Shown here piece by piece: positions 33,412-43,061 of a stretch of DNA of 46,286 nt; the stretch's first letter is position 1, and every line of letters starts with the position of its first letter. The position numbers and the translations under genes were made by a program. The DNA comes from an uncultured cyanobacterium (GTDB lineage: Bacteria; Cyanobacteriota; Cyanobacteriia; CACIAM-69d), in assembly GCA_937883785.1 (NCBI GenBank), contig CALGDE010000123.1:1-46286 (forward strand), written 5' to 3'. The notes under the pieces were generated by a model that made no database searches, was not told the DNA's origin, and saw only the letters and a list, made by a program, of their open reading frames with translations.

Positions 33412-36264
33412 TTACTTGCTGGTCATGGTGAAAGCGCCATCCCAATCATCCTCAGGGGGATGGGTTAGATAATGCTGACAGCGCCCCAATTGCAGAGCCG
33501 CAGCTTTATCGCCGCTGTTAATCTCCAGCACTGAACCGAAGGCAGCCATGGCTTGGGCAAACTTGCGGTCCAAGTAATGCTGGCGACCCTTTGAGTAAGC
33601 CTCAATCACCTGCTTTTTATCATCGGAAATGGGTCTTGCCAAGTCTCCTTCAGCAATGCCCACCAGCTCGTATACCGACACCGGCTTGGTTTTTCCTTTG
33701 ACCTTGATATAGTCCAGCTCGCGCACAACCACCCGATCAGCGCCGCACTTGTGGTACGTATTCTCGCTAATCATGATGTCGCAGCCGTACTGCTTTGTGG
33801 CACCCTCAAGGCGAGACCCCAGGTTGACCCCGTCGCCGATCGCCGTAAACTCCATTCGTCGGCTAGAGCCAATGTTGCCGCTAATTACCTCATCGGAGTG
33901 CAAGCCAATACCAATGGCAATTTCCTGCTTGCCCATAGTGCGCCGGGCTGCATTAAACTCCACCAGTCGATGGCGCATATCGATCGCCGTTTGCACGGAC
34001 ATCCAGGCGTGATCCTCCAGCGGCAGCGGCGAACCGAACACCGCCATAATGGCATCGCCAATGTACTTGTCCAAGGTGCCCTTGTGCTTGAACACGGCAT
34101 CCACCATGGATTCAAAGTACTCGTTTAGCATGGCCACCACTTCTTCCGCCTGCATGCTTTCGGTCAAAGTGGTGTAGCTGCGAATATCCGAGAACAATAC
34201 CGATACGTCCTTGCGATCGCCGCCCATTTTCGTTTCGCCGCTAGCCAGCAACTGTTCCGCCAGTTCCTGGGTCATATAGCGATACATGGTACTCTTCAGC
34301 CGCTTCTCGTCGCTAATGTCCTCCATAACCACCAAGGCACCACGCACCTGGGCTCCATCTTGAGCATCGGCGATCGTATTTAGGGAAAGGTTGACGCTGC
34401 GTTCCTCCGTTGATTCCTCATCATCGGCATCTTCATCCCAAAGATCAGCTTCTTGCTTCGGTGCATCGGGGGACGGCAACAGAATTTGGTCTGGGTAATA
34501 CTGCTGGCGATTATCGTCATCGCCCTCTCCCAGAGCTGTCTGCATCCACTGTCCAAACTTATTGGACGCTTCCGTGCCCTCTTCCTTAACCTTGATACGG
34601 ATCACTTCCTCAATAGGACGCCCCTCTAAAATGAATGATTGGGGCAGCCCCAAAAATTCCTTGGCGCTCTCGTTGGCGGCAATAACCGAACCGTTGCGAT
34701 CCACGGAAATAACCCCGTCCGACAGCGATCGCAGGATATCTTTCTGCATCTGCTCCTGCTGCTTCACTTCCGCAAATAGCTTGGCATTTTGCAGCGCCAC
34801 ACCCGCCTGAATATTGAAGGTTTCCATAAACTGCTGGTCCCCTTGGTTGAAGCTCGCCTTCCACCGTTCTGGAGCTTCTGGCCAATTTTCTGGGTCGTAC
34901 TCTGGGTGCTCTCCCTGGCGAGTTTTATTGATTAGCTGGGTCACTCCAATCAATTGACGATCTGAATTAAATACCGGCATACACAGCATGCTGCAAGTGC
35001 GATAGCCTGTGCGCTGGTCCGTTTCCTTGGATGTATCAGAATCGGGGTGGGAGTACAGGTCAAAGGGAATCAATAGGGGCTTACCTGACTGGGCCACCTG
35101 CGCCGCAAAAGAATTACCCATGCTGGGAATGCGAATCTCCCGCATCTCGCCACCAATAGGCAGCCGGGTCCATAGCTCGTCTTTAATATCGTCCAACAGC
35201 CACAGGGTGCTACGGTCCGCCTGCATCAGCGCCTTCGCCTGATCCATCACATTTTTAAGGGTTTCCTGAAGATCTAGGCTGCCCTTACTTAAAGCTTCCG
35301 TTGCCTTCATCAGGGCATTGGCTGCCCGCTGACGCTGCATTGCCGCATAGAATGCTCGGGATGATTCCAAAATAAGGCGAATGGACGGGGCAAACTCCCG
35401 GAAAACCTGCTCGTCGTCCTCCGTAAAGCCCTTGAGGTCGATGCGATCGCTCAAACTAGCCTGGGGAGAATTCCCTGCATCGGGCTTCAGCTTATTAATT
35501 AACTGCACCACCGCCACCAGTCCATCGTCCTCGTTCAGCAGAGGCAGTGCCAGCATGGTGTAAGTGCGATATCCACTTTTCTGGTCAAACTTCTTCGCCG
35601 CTGCAGATCGCGGATCCTCGTAGAAATCGTAGGGAATATTGACCACTTTGCGAAACTGGGCCACCTCACCGGCAATCCCCACTGATGCAGGGAATCGCAG
35701 CTCAGGCATTCCCTTCGCGACCTTGGACCACAGCTCGTCCTTTTCCTCGTCCAGCAAATAGATGGTGGTGCGATCAGCATTCAACAGCTCACCGGTCTTA
35801 AGGCTGATGGACTCTAGCATTTCTTCTAGAACCGACTCAAAGCCCCCCTGATTGTCATTGAGCACGTCCAACATTGACAGGGTTTGATTCACCACCCCCA
35901 GCTTTGCTTCCACGTCGGACACCACCTGTTTAAAGGTGTCCCGCTTTAGGGGGGCTAAAAAGGACTTAAAGCTACCTTTGCTTGTAACCAGAGCGCTGCC
36001 CGTATCTGAAGATGCTGAGGGTGACTCGTGGGAGGCAATACTGCCGGGAGGGTCTTGGCTGATGCCTAAATCGTCTTTACCCTCCGCGTCCACCACGGTG
36101 GCATCAACGGCAACTTCCACAGCGATCGTCTGAGTGGCGGAAGGATTGACCTCCGATGCCTCTACCACGGTTGCTTCAATGACCTGCTGGGAGGAATCCT
36201 GAGATTTATTTGAAGACGAAGAAGTCATAGATGCTCGGTGGGAAGGGTCTAATTCGCTCGCCAT
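33412..36264 (-). CDS. GAF-GAF-PAS class III adenylate cyclase (CyaB type)
   Basis: This signalling enzyme of about 950 residues makes cAMP. Order: Ser/Val-rich N-terminus (1-110), GAF-A (about 140-300), GAF-B (about 330-510), PAS (about 515-590), acidic spacer, catalytic domain (about 680-870) and a TPR-like tail. Metal-binding Asp693 (LFSDIRS) and Asp737 (KYIGDAIM) are 44 residues apart. Lys733 and Thr807 occupy the purine-selecting positions seen in Anabaena CyaB1, supporting ATP over GTP. The GAFs resemble the cyclic-nucleotide-binding GAFs of CyaB1/B2. ATG 36264 or 36228 is likely the start; TTG 36300 is also in frame. Convergent with opcA; recN lies upstream on the same strand. Confidence 0.92.
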   Translation of the reverse strand: MASELDPSHRASMTSSSSNKSQDSSQQVIEATVVEASEVNPSATQTIAVEVAVDATVVDAEGKDDLGISQDPPGSIASHESPSASSDTGSALVTSKGSFKSFLAPLKRDTFKQVVSDVEAKLGVVNQTLSMLDVLNDNQGGFESVLEEMLESISLKTGELLNADRTTIYLLDEEKDELWSKVAKGMPELRFPASVGIAGEVAQFRKVVNIPYDFYEDPRSAAAKKFDQKSGYRTYTMLALPLLNEDDGLVAVVQLINKLKPDAGNSPQASLSDRIDLKGFTEDDEQVFREFAPSIRLILESSRAFYAAMQRQRAANALMKATEALSKGSLDLQETLKNVMDQAKALMQADRSTLWLLDDIKDELWTRLPIGGEMREIRIPSMGNSFAAQVAQSGKPLLIPFDLYSHPDSDTSKETDQRTGYRTCSMLCMPVFNSDRQLIGVTQLINKTRQGEHPEYDPENWPEAPERWKASFNQGDQQFMETFNIQAGVALQNAKLFAEVKQQEQMQKDILRSLSDGVISVDRNGSVIAANESAKEFLGLPQSFILEGRPIEEVIRIKVKEEGTEASNKFGQWMQTALGEGDDDNRQQYYPDQILLPSPDAPKQEADLWDEDADDEESTEERSVNLSLNTIADAQDGAQVRGALVVMEDISDEKRLKSTMYRYMTQELAEQLLASGETKMGGDRKDVSVLFSDIRSYTTLTESMQAEEVVAMLNEYFESMVDAVFKHKGTLDKYIGDAIMAVFGSPLPLEDHAWMSVQTAIDMRHRLVEFNAARRTMGKQEIAIGIGLHSDEVISGNIGSSRRMEFTAIGDGVNLGSRLEGATKQYGCDIMISENTYHKCGADRVVVRELDYIKVKGKTKPVSVYELVGIAEGDLARPISDDKKQVIEAYSKGRQHYLDRKFAQAMAAFGSVLEINSGDKAAALQLGRCQHYLTHPPEDDWDGAFTMTSK

Positions 36265-36836
36265 GGGTGCGGGCCGACATCCACATTTGTAAACGCGCAA
36301 TATAACGCGCGGGTCAGCAACGCCTGTAGGCCCTAGTTTACTCTGCTTATTTTAGTTTTACCCAGTTAGGCGCAACGAAATATAAGGAAGCGTTTCGGGG
36401 GGCTTAGGGGCAGATAAAGCTTCAGGGCGACGCGGTTAGTCCTTCAATTTTTTGCTTTTTGGACCTGTAGGTTCCAGACACTTTAGTTACAAAGGTCTAG
36501 ATGTGTGCGCTTTCAGACACATTTTGAATAAATCTTAAAAACGCTCTGACGCAGTAGAAGCACCGTAAAAGACCTGTTTCCTCAGGCTGAGCCCAGTCTA
36601 ATGGCAGAACTAGGGCGGATCTGCTCCCAGTGTACTTTCCACAGGAAGACAGGGTGGGGGCTTGACCCCCTACATTCACTTGTTTAAAGGTTTGGTTACA
36701 GTGCTTTTTGTTTTGTGTGCTTCTCTGTTGCCTTTTGATTCGCTCTCAGTAAGCGGAATCGCTGCTGTTTATGCGGAGGTGACAGGGGCTGTGGGATGGA
36801 CTGAGAGGGCTGGAAAGCGTTCAAGGACAGTAAAAA
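36265..36836. other. Intergenic stretch upstream of the cyclase gene
   Basis: No gene is supported in about 570 bases. Two structures stand out: ATGTGT-N10-ACACAT (36501-36522), a possible operator about 240 bases before the cyclase start, and GGGGG-CTTGA-CCCCC (36656-36670), which may act as a recN terminator on the minus strand. Confidence 0.5.
36501..36522. promoter_or_regulatory. Dyad ATGTGT-N10-ACACAT upstream of the cyclase gene
   Basis: The 6-base arms are perfect. The spacing and TGTG core recall, but do not match, the cyanobacterial CRP site TGTGA-N6-TCACA. Regulatory role is inferred only from position. Confidence 0.3.
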
Positions 36837-38768
36837 TTACGATTTGTTAGCAATGTCCTTGCGCAACAGGGCGGCCCGCTCCAAAAGGGAGTCGGCAAAG
36901 GCGTTGGCGGCGGCGAGGGTGGCTCCAGTGGGGTCGTTACGGTTTTCGGCTCCACTGACCAGTTGGGCTAGCTCCAGGCGCCGATCTCCCTCATCCAAAA
37001 TGCTGAGATGGGTAAGGGTGCGCAAATCGGATTTATCGTCGACTCTGGCATCAGAAGCCTCAGCATTGGCTCCTTCGCCGTTGGCGACGGCAACTTTTTC
37101 CACCCGCTTTTCCACGTGAAAATGACGATCGCCCATGGCGGCCACAATGGGCTGGTGGGTGACGCACAGTACTTGGTGGTTTTGGGCCAGCTGGTGTAAT
37201 TTTTGGGCGATCGCCTGGGCTACGCGTCCCGAGACCCCCACGTCGATTTCGTCAAAAATCAAGGTGCCCACGGTGCTGACCTTAGAAAAACAGGCTTTTA
37301 AAGCCAGCAAGAATCGGCTCATTTCTCCGCCAGATGCGGTTTCGCCCAGGGGTGCCAGCGGTTCGCCGGGGTTAGGGCTAAAGCAATAGGTGATGCGATC
37401 GCCCCCGTCGGCAGTGGGGGTTACCGAGTCGAACTGCACCTGAAACTGCACGTGGTCCATCGCCAGGGGCGCCAGCTGATCCACTAGTTTTTGCTCTAGA
37501 TTTTGGGCCACCTCCTGGCGCTTTTCCGTTAGTTGCGCGGCGGCAGCGTTGAGACGTTTTTGGGTGGCGATCGCTGCTTCCTGGAGCGCTTCCACCGACT
37601 GCCCCTCCTCATCCAACTCCTCCAAAATCTCCTGAAGCTCGTCCCGCTTTTGGATGGTTTCCGCTAGGGTGAGCCCGTATCGCCGACACAGCCCCTTTAG
37701 AAAAACAATGCGTTCTTCCACCTCCCCTAAACGCTGGGGATCACTTTCTAGGCGATCGCCGTAAAGATTAATCGCCTGCCCCGCCTCCGACACCTGAGCC
37801 AACGCCCCGGTGATCATTTCCAAAATGGGCTCCAGCTCAGTGGTGTCATAATCCACAATGCTTTCAATGTTCTTTTCCGCCTGTCCTAACAGGTCCGCGC
37901 AGGAGTCGCTTTGTCCGTCCCCGTACAGCAACTGGTATAGCCCGTAGCTGGTTTTTTGCAGTTCCACCACGTTGCTCAGGCGATCGCGCTCCTGGATTAG
38001 CTCATCCAGTTCGTCGGCATCTTCCAGCTCGGCGGCACTGAGTTCGTCGTATTGAAATCGATATAAATCAAGCTGTTGCTGGCGCAGTTCGTCCGCCGCC
38101 TGACGTTTTGCCAACAGTGCCTGAGCCGCCCGGGCCGCTTCGTAGGTTTCTGTCACCTGTTGTTTCAGGGGCAGCACCGATTCCCCGCCAAAGTTGTCTA
38201 GCCAATCCCGCTGGCGATCGCTTTGAAGTAACTGCACCGTCTGACCCTGGGCGGCAATTTCCACCAGGCGATCGCGGATTTTTCCCAGCACTTGCTTGGA
38301 GGACGACTTGCCGTTGAGCTTAAAACGACTGCGAATGCTGGTGCGTTTGCCCGCTTCCTTGGGTGGCACCACGGTAATTTCTAAATTGCAAGTCAGACGC
38401 TTTTCCGACAGTTTTTCTGGGGATTCCGCCGGCGGTGACAGCTTAGACTTGGTGCTTTTCTTCTTGCGTCCCGAGGATTTTTCCGGCGGTTTGGACTCTG
38501 CCTCTGCATCAGCTAGCTCAACCCCCTGGCTAGCCAAAAATTCTTCCAAAGGGGGGGCAACGGCAAACTCAGCGGTCAGGGAACTTTGGGAGGCTCCGCT
38601 GCGCACCATGCGGGCAGTAACCTTGCCCCCTAACACCGCGTCGATCGCGTCCAAGATAATTGATTTTCCCGCCCCTGTTTCCCCGGTAAATACCTGTAAA
38701 CCCGTGGTGAAGTCCACCGCCAGCGTATCGATTAGGGCAAAGTTTTTGATTCGTAGCGCAAGGAGCAT
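36837..38768 (-). CDS. recN: DNA repair protein RecN (SMC-like ATPase)
   Basis: RecN acts early in double-strand break repair, holding DNA ends or sister duplexes together. The 643-residue protein has Walker A FTGETGAGKSIILDAI (27-42), a long coiled-coil middle (about 190-450), the ABC signature ETASGGEMSRFLLALK, Walker B TLIFDEIDVGVSGR and VTHQPIVAAMGD. Residues 87-124 are a Lys/Ser/Pro-rich insert (e.g. KSSGRKKKSTKSK) in the N-terminal lobe, and a second polar insert containing NGEGANAEASD lies near the C-terminus; both lengthen it compared with the usual 550-590. Start ATG 38768. No operon partner is evident. Confidence 0.95.
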   Translation of the reverse strand: MLLALRIKNFALIDTLAVDFTTGLQVFTGETGAGKSIILDAIDAVLGGKVTARMVRSGASQSSLTAEFAVAPPLEEFLASQGVELADAEAESKPPEKSSGRKKKSTKSKLSPPAESPEKLSEKRLTCNLEITVVPPKEAGKRTSIRSRFKLNGKSSSKQVLGKIRDRLVEIAAQGQTVQLLQSDRQRDWLDNFGGESVLPLKQQVTETYEAARAAQALLAKRQAADELRQQQLDLYRFQYDELSAAELEDADELDELIQERDRLSNVVELQKTSYGLYQLLYGDGQSDSCADLLGQAEKNIESIVDYDTTELEPILEMITGALAQVSEAGQAINLYGDRLESDPQRLGEVEERIVFLKGLCRRYGLTLAETIQKRDELQEILEELDEEGQSVEALQEAAIATQKRLNAAAAQLTEKRQEVAQNLEQKLVDQLAPLAMDHVQFQVQFDSVTPTADGGDRITYCFSPNPGEPLAPLGETASGGEMSRFLLALKACFSKVSTVGTLIFDEIDVGVSGRVAQAIAQKLHQLAQNHQVLCVTHQPIVAAMGDRHFHVEKRVEKVAVANGEGANAEASDARVDDKSDLRTLTHLSILDEGDRRLELAQLVSGAENRNDPTGATLAAANAFADSLLERAALLRKDIANKS

Positions 38769-39310
38769 GGGAAAAAGACGTCGCTAGAGGGATGGAGAAT
38801 GCGCGAATAAGAGTCAGAATACTGGCATTAAAGCTGAACCGCACCGCTGAGAAACAGGCAACTCATCTTGGAATGGCTGCGGGGCGACCACGATTTCTTG
38901 TTCATCTAACCTTATCTAAGTTTTTAAGGCCTTTCAGTTTGAAAGTTTTACTTTCAAGATTTCTCCATTTTGCAAACCTCTCTCGGTTAGACACGCCCAC
39001 TGTTTCTCTTGAGGGAAACCTGAAAGCTTACGGACAGAAATACTCAAGTCTTTAAGAAAGAATTGCCGTGATCCCCTGTGCTTTGTGACGAACTTGTTAC
39101 AATGACTTAAGCCATTTTTTAGTTTGGGAAAAGCGTTGAAAAGCGCGCAACTAGCCTATGACCTTCTAGGTATTTCTTTGTCGAAGTTCCTTGAATTGAT
39201 AATTTCCCGGGCTGATGTGGCGATCGCCTCAGACGCTGTTTTAGCGGCGGTTTCTGACGCTTGCTCCGATTTCCCATAAAGTTTAGAAGTTGGCTCCAAA
39301 CCAGATTTCT
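38769..39310. other. Divergent intergenic region recN / ABC1 kinase
   Basis: The 542 bases separate two divergent genes and should hold both promoters. A HIP1-related GCGATCGCC lies near 39221. No gene or clear operator was seen. Confidence 0.45.
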
Positions 39311-41293
39311 ATGAACGTTCTGACTGTAGAAGCATCCACAGTGCCCACCTCCGATTTGCCCCAGCTACCGCCGGCAAAGAGCACAAAGGGAGATGGTACG
39401 CCGCCGCCGCCACGGCAGGAGCCCCACTACCAGGCGGAAAAGGTGGATGCTCTCTACCGCGGTCGGCCCCTTAAGGTGCTGTTCCGGTTTTTGGCGATCG
39501 CCCTGCCGTTGCTGAGTTTTTTCCTGGGCATTTGGTGGGATAAAGCCACAGGCTTTTTGCAGAAGAACGAAGGCAACCGCGCCACCCAACTGCTAAAGAT
39601 TTTGACCAAGTTGGGACCGGCATACATCAAAATCGGTCAGGCATTGTCTACCCGTCCCGACCTGGTGCCGCCCCTGTATTTGGAGCGATTGACGGAGCTT
39701 CAGGATCAGATTCCGCCGTTTTCCAACAAAATCGCCTTTCGATTTATTGAAGAAGAGCTAGGTGCGCCCCCCAGTGAGCTGTATGCGGAATTTAGCGATC
39801 GTCCCCTCGCCGCCGCGTCGTTGGGACAGGTGTACAAAGGCAAGCTAAAAACCGGCGAAACCGTAGCGGTCAAAGTGCAGCGTCCTGGTTTGACAGAGCA
39901 AATCACTTTGGACGTGTACATCATGCGCCGCCTCGCCCTAGCGGTGCAAAAATTGGCGAATCTGCGCAGCGACCTGGTGGCCATTACCGATGAATTTGCC
40001 GGACGCATTTTTGAGGAAATGGACTACACCCAGGAGGGACTAAACGCCGAGCGCTTTGCCAACCTGTACAGTTACTTGCCCGATATTTACGTGCCTGGCA
40101 TTTACTGGAATTACACCGGGCGACGGGTGCTCACCATGGAATGGATTGACGGCACCAAGCTGACTAATTTGGAAGAAATTTCCGCCCAGGGTATCGACGC
40201 CAAGCACCTGATTGAGGTGGGCGTGCAGTGCTCTCTGCGTCAGCTCTTAGAATTTGGCTTCTTCCACGCGGATCCTCACCCTGGCAACCTGTTGGCGACT
40301 CCTAGCGGCAAGCTGGCGTACCTGGACTTCGGCATGATGAGCGAGGTGAAAGATTACCAGCGCTACGGGCTAATTGAAGCGGTGGTGCATATGGTCAACC
40401 GCGACTTTGACAGCCTGGCAGAAGATTACGTCACCTTAGAGTTTCTGACGCCGGATACCTATTTGCCGCCGATCGCCGCTGCCCTGTCCACCGTGTTTAG
40501 CAATGCGTTGGGAGCCAGCGTTGCAGATCTGAATTTCAAAAGTATTACCGACCAGCTTTCTGGGGTGATGTACGAGTTTCCCTTTCGGGTGCCCGCCTAC
40601 TACGCCTTGATTATTCGATCGCTGGTGACCTTGGAAGGAATTGCCATCAATGTGGATCCTGAATTCAAGGTGCTGAGCAAGGCATATCCCTACATCGCCA
40701 AGCGGCTGCTGGTGGATCCGGCTCCTGAGCTGCGGGCATCCCTACAAGCGCTGCTATTCCAAGATGATCGCTTCCGGTGGAATCGTCTGGAAAATCTGCT
40801 GAATAACGCTAAGGACAGCATGGATTACGACCTAAACCAGGGGTTGGACCAGGCGGTGGAGTTTCTCTATTCTGAGCGGGGGGCGTTTATTCGCGAGCAG
40901 TTGGTGGAAAAACTGGTGGAGGCGATCGAAGCGTCGGGTAAAAATGCTTGGCAAAATTTTGTCGCCCAGTGGGGTCAACGGCTGGGGCTGGGGGTAGATC
41001 GTCCGGTGCCCATTACGGTGAAATCCACCACCAGTCCCCAGGAAACTTTAGAGCGCGTCCAGCGGATTTGGGCGATCGTTCAGGACACCCCCGGTATGGA
41101 TGGGATGCGTTTGGCCCAGCTGGGAGCGCAGTTGTTAATCAAGCCGGAAACTCAGCAGATGGGGCAGCGTATTGCTGGTGAATTAGCCCAGCGTGCCCTA
41201 GCTCGCTTTATCCGCGAGGTTGTGCTGAAAGATGCGGCGGAGTCTCATTCCGTTCCCCTAGAGCCCACTGTTGCTGCGGTTCGCAGTCGCTAG
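39311..41293 (+). CDS. ABC1/UbiB-family atypical kinase (plastoquinone/lipid homeostasis)
   Basis: The product (about 660 residues) has a Pro-rich N-terminus, a hydrophobic segment near 60-80 and the ABC1 core: KxGQ motif PAYIKIGQALSTRPDLVP, Ala-rich nucleotide loop LAAASLGQVYKG, Lys in VAVKVQRPG, catalytic FFHADPHPGNLL and metal-binding YLDFGMM. UbiB/COQ8 proteins support quinone synthesis as atypical kinases or ATPases; plant ABC1Ks act at plastoglobules on tocopherol and plastoquinone metabolism. The exact substrate here is unknown. ATG 39311 is preferred over TTG 39290. Stand-alone gene. Confidence 0.92.
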   Translation: MNVLTVEASTVPTSDLPQLPPAKSTKGDGTPPPPRQEPHYQAEKVDALYRGRPLKVLFRFLAIALPLLSFFLGIWWDKATGFLQKNEGNRATQLLKILTKLGPAYIKIGQALSTRPDLVPPLYLERLTELQDQIPPFSNKIAFRFIEEELGAPPSELYAEFSDRPLAAASLGQVYKGKLKTGETVAVKVQRPGLTEQITLDVYIMRRLALAVQKLANLRSDLVAITDEFAGRIFEEMDYTQEGLNAERFANLYSYLPDIYVPGIYWNYTGRRVLTMEWIDGTKLTNLEEISAQGIDAKHLIEVGVQCSLRQLLEFGFFHADPHPGNLLATPSGKLAYLDFGMMSEVKDYQRYGLIEAVVHMVNRDFDSLAEDYVTLEFLTPDTYLPPIAAALSTVFSNALGASVADLNFKSITDQLSGVMYEFPFRVPAYYALIIRSLVTLEGIAINVDPEFKVLSKAYPYIAKRLLVDPAPELRASLQALLFQDDRFRWNRLENLLNNAKDSMDYDLNQGLDQAVEFLYSERGAFIREQLVEKLVEAIEASGKNAWQNFVAQWGQRLGLGVDRPVPITVKSTTSPQETLERVQRIWAIVQDTPGMDGMRLAQLGAQLLIKPETQQMGQRIAGELAQRALARFIREVVLKDAAESHSVPLEPTVAAVRSR

Positions 41294-41422
41294 GGGCTGT
41301 GTTCAGGACCTTACCTCCACCAAAGTTCGATTCACTGACCAACGAATAATCACTCAAGGCGGTAAGGTTTTCCCCCTTCCTAAAGGGACTTTACGTTGCA
41401 TTGGCGTGATGTGGCATTGGCG

Positions 41423-42127
41423 TTATGAGGCTTGATGCACCGGTTTTAAGTTGGAAAATTCGGTGGGGCGGTTTTGTCCAAGGTGACCGGTTTTGACGTA
41501 GATGATGCAGCCTTCTGTACTGGATGGAGTGTGGACGCTGCCGGGGGGATTACGCAGCCAGGTGCCTTTGGGATAAGTGCCATGCTCGTCTTTAAAGGTG
41601 CCGCTCAGCACAAAGATTTCCTCGCCGCCCCAATGTTTGTGGGGCTGAAATATTGTGCCCGGTGCCCATTTCACTAGGGCAACGTTTTCGGTGCCGTAAT
41701 TATGGAGGGGCATAACCTCCAAACCGGTCACTAATCCTGGTACCCAGTGGGTTTGGGCTGTGGCGATCGCCACGGTTTGTTGGTCGTCAGGGTGCATTTG
41801 CCACAGTTTGACCAAAATGGTGCAGCCGCGATCGCTGTGGGGGGTATGGCGGGAACCGACGGGGTTGCGCAAGTAGCTGCCGGGACCATAGTCGCCGGTT
41901 TCATCGGAGAATATGCCGTCCAGCACAAAGAGTTCTTCGCCGCCGCCATGGCTATGGGCAGAGAAGTGGCTGCCGGGGGCAAAGCGCACAAGGGTGGTAG
42001 CGCGGGCAATTTCGTCGCCGTCGCGATCTAGCATTCGCCGCTGGACGCCGGGCATGGGAGAGTCAATCCACGGTTGGGCTTCAGTTTCGATAACGACGCG
42101 CTGATTAAGGTCGGCGTTGAGTTTCAT
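41423..42127 (-). CDS. Double ChrR-type cupin protein
   Basis: The 234-residue protein contains two consecutive cupin barrels. The first has FSAHSHGGGEELFVLDGIFSD...GSYLRNPVGSRHTP and the second FQPHKHWGGEEIFVLSGTFKDE...GTWLRNPPGSVHTP, each with the His-x-His...Glu...His metal set. This is the form of the ChrR anti-sigma cupin domain, but without the Zn-finger anti-sigma domain. It may be a quercetinase-like or reactive-oxygen-linked metal enzyme or sensor. It lies 64 bases after the SDR gene on the same strand, so it is probably in the TetR-controlled unit. ATG 42127 is the start. Confidence 0.85.
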   Translation of the reverse strand: MKLNADLNQRVVIETEAQPWIDSPMPGVQRRMLDRDGDEIARATTLVRFAPGSHFSAHSHGGGEELFVLDGIFSDETGDYGPGSYLRNPVGSRHTPHSDRGCTILVKLWQMHPDDQQTVAIATAQTHWVPGLVTGLEVMPLHNYGTENVALVKWAPGTIFQPHKHWGGEEIFVLSGTFKDEHGTYPKGTWLRNPPGSVHTPSSTEGCIIYVKTGHLGQNRPTEFSNLKPVHQAS

Positions 42128-42191
42128 GGGACAGTTACGGTGCTCTCAAGGTTTACGGGGGAAGGTAGAAATGGTGCAGTAGGGCACTGGG

Positions 42192-42989
42192 TTAGCTGTA
42201 CTGGTTTCGACCGGCCATTACGCCGCCGTCCACATCCCAGATGGCTCCGGTAACCCAGCTCGCTTGGTTCGAGAGCAGAAAGGCGATCGCTTCAGCAACA
42301 TCTTCTGGCGTCCCCACTCGACCCATGGGATGAAATTCATTAAAACCTTGCAGGGTCTCATGGACTTGGTCAGTGGGGATAAAGCCTTGATATATAGGCG
42401 TTTCCACCACCGCAGGCGATACGGCATTCACTCGAATTTGATGCTCTGCTAACTCCATCGCCAGGTGCTGGGTCAAAGAATGCAAGCCCGCCTTCGCCAT
42501 GGAATAGGCGGAGGATGGCGTTGCCTGCACCGCCTGTTTCGCCCACATCGATCCCACGTTAACGATCGCCCCACCGTTGCCCGACGCCACAATATTTTTC
42601 GCAATTCCCTGGGTCAGAAAAAACGTCGCCTTGTTTAACTCCAAATACAAGTCATAATCCGCTTCCGTATGCTCCAAAAATGACTTGGGCAAAAACACCC
42701 CCGCCGAATTCACCAACAATGTGGCATCTCCGTGGTTAACAATCAGACGCTCCATCACATCATTACGTTCAGCAGCATCAGCAATATCCGCCCGCTCAGC
42801 AACAATCGCCCCTAACGAACTGAGATCCGCGATCGCCTTCTTCAGCTTTTCACCATTGCGACCGACGATCACCGCTGAACCGCCCCGCTCCAACACTAGC
42901 CGGGCGATCGCCTTACCAATCCCACTGGACCCACCAATCACAACCAACTTTTGACCGGCAAAGGTTTGAGGAACTACAGCATTAGCCAT
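42192..42989 (-). CDS. Short-chain dehydrogenase/reductase (classical SDR)
   Basis: The 265-residue NAD(P)-dependent oxidoreductase has the cofactor motif [15 protein letters not shown] (residues 17-31), NSAG (VNSAGVFLP), catalytic Ser in [13 protein letters not shown] (Tyr-x3-Lys) and [12 protein letters not shown]. The substrate cannot be read. ATG 42989 follows TAGGAGAA, a good ribosome site. A TetR operator-like dyad (43029-43046) lies inside its promoter, so the upstream TetR gene very likely controls it; the cupin gene follows. Confidence 0.92.
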   Translation of the reverse strand: MANAVVPQTFAGQKLVVIGGSSGIGKAIARLVLERGGSAVIVGRNGEKLKKAIADLSSLGAIVAERADIADAAERNDVMERLIVNHGDATLLVNSAGVFLPKSFLEHTEADYDLYLELNKATFFLTQGIAKNIVASGNGGAIVNVGSMWAKQAVQATPSSAYSMAKAGLHSLTQHLAMELAEHQIRVNAVSPAVVETPIYQGFIPTDQVHETLQGFNEFHPMGRVGTPEDVAEAIAFLLSNQASWVTGAIWDVDGGVMAGRNQYS

Positions 42990-43027
42990 GAAAAATTCTC
43001 CTAGAAATAAATGATTGAACGAGTAGC

Positions 43028-43056
43028 TATCTACTAGAAGGTAGATGAAAGGACAA
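43028..43056 (-). promoter_or_regulatory. SDR promoter with TetR operator dyad between -35 and -10
   Basis: On the minus strand, TTGTCC (43056-43051), 17 bases, then TAGATA (43033-43028) form a plausible sigma-70 promoter. The 18-base dyad ATCTACTAGAAGGTAGAT (43029-43046, plus strand) fills the spacer with perfect six-base arms. It matches the dyad ahead of the TetR gene at 16 of 18 positions. Confidence 0.7.
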
Positions 43057-43061
43057 AAAAT

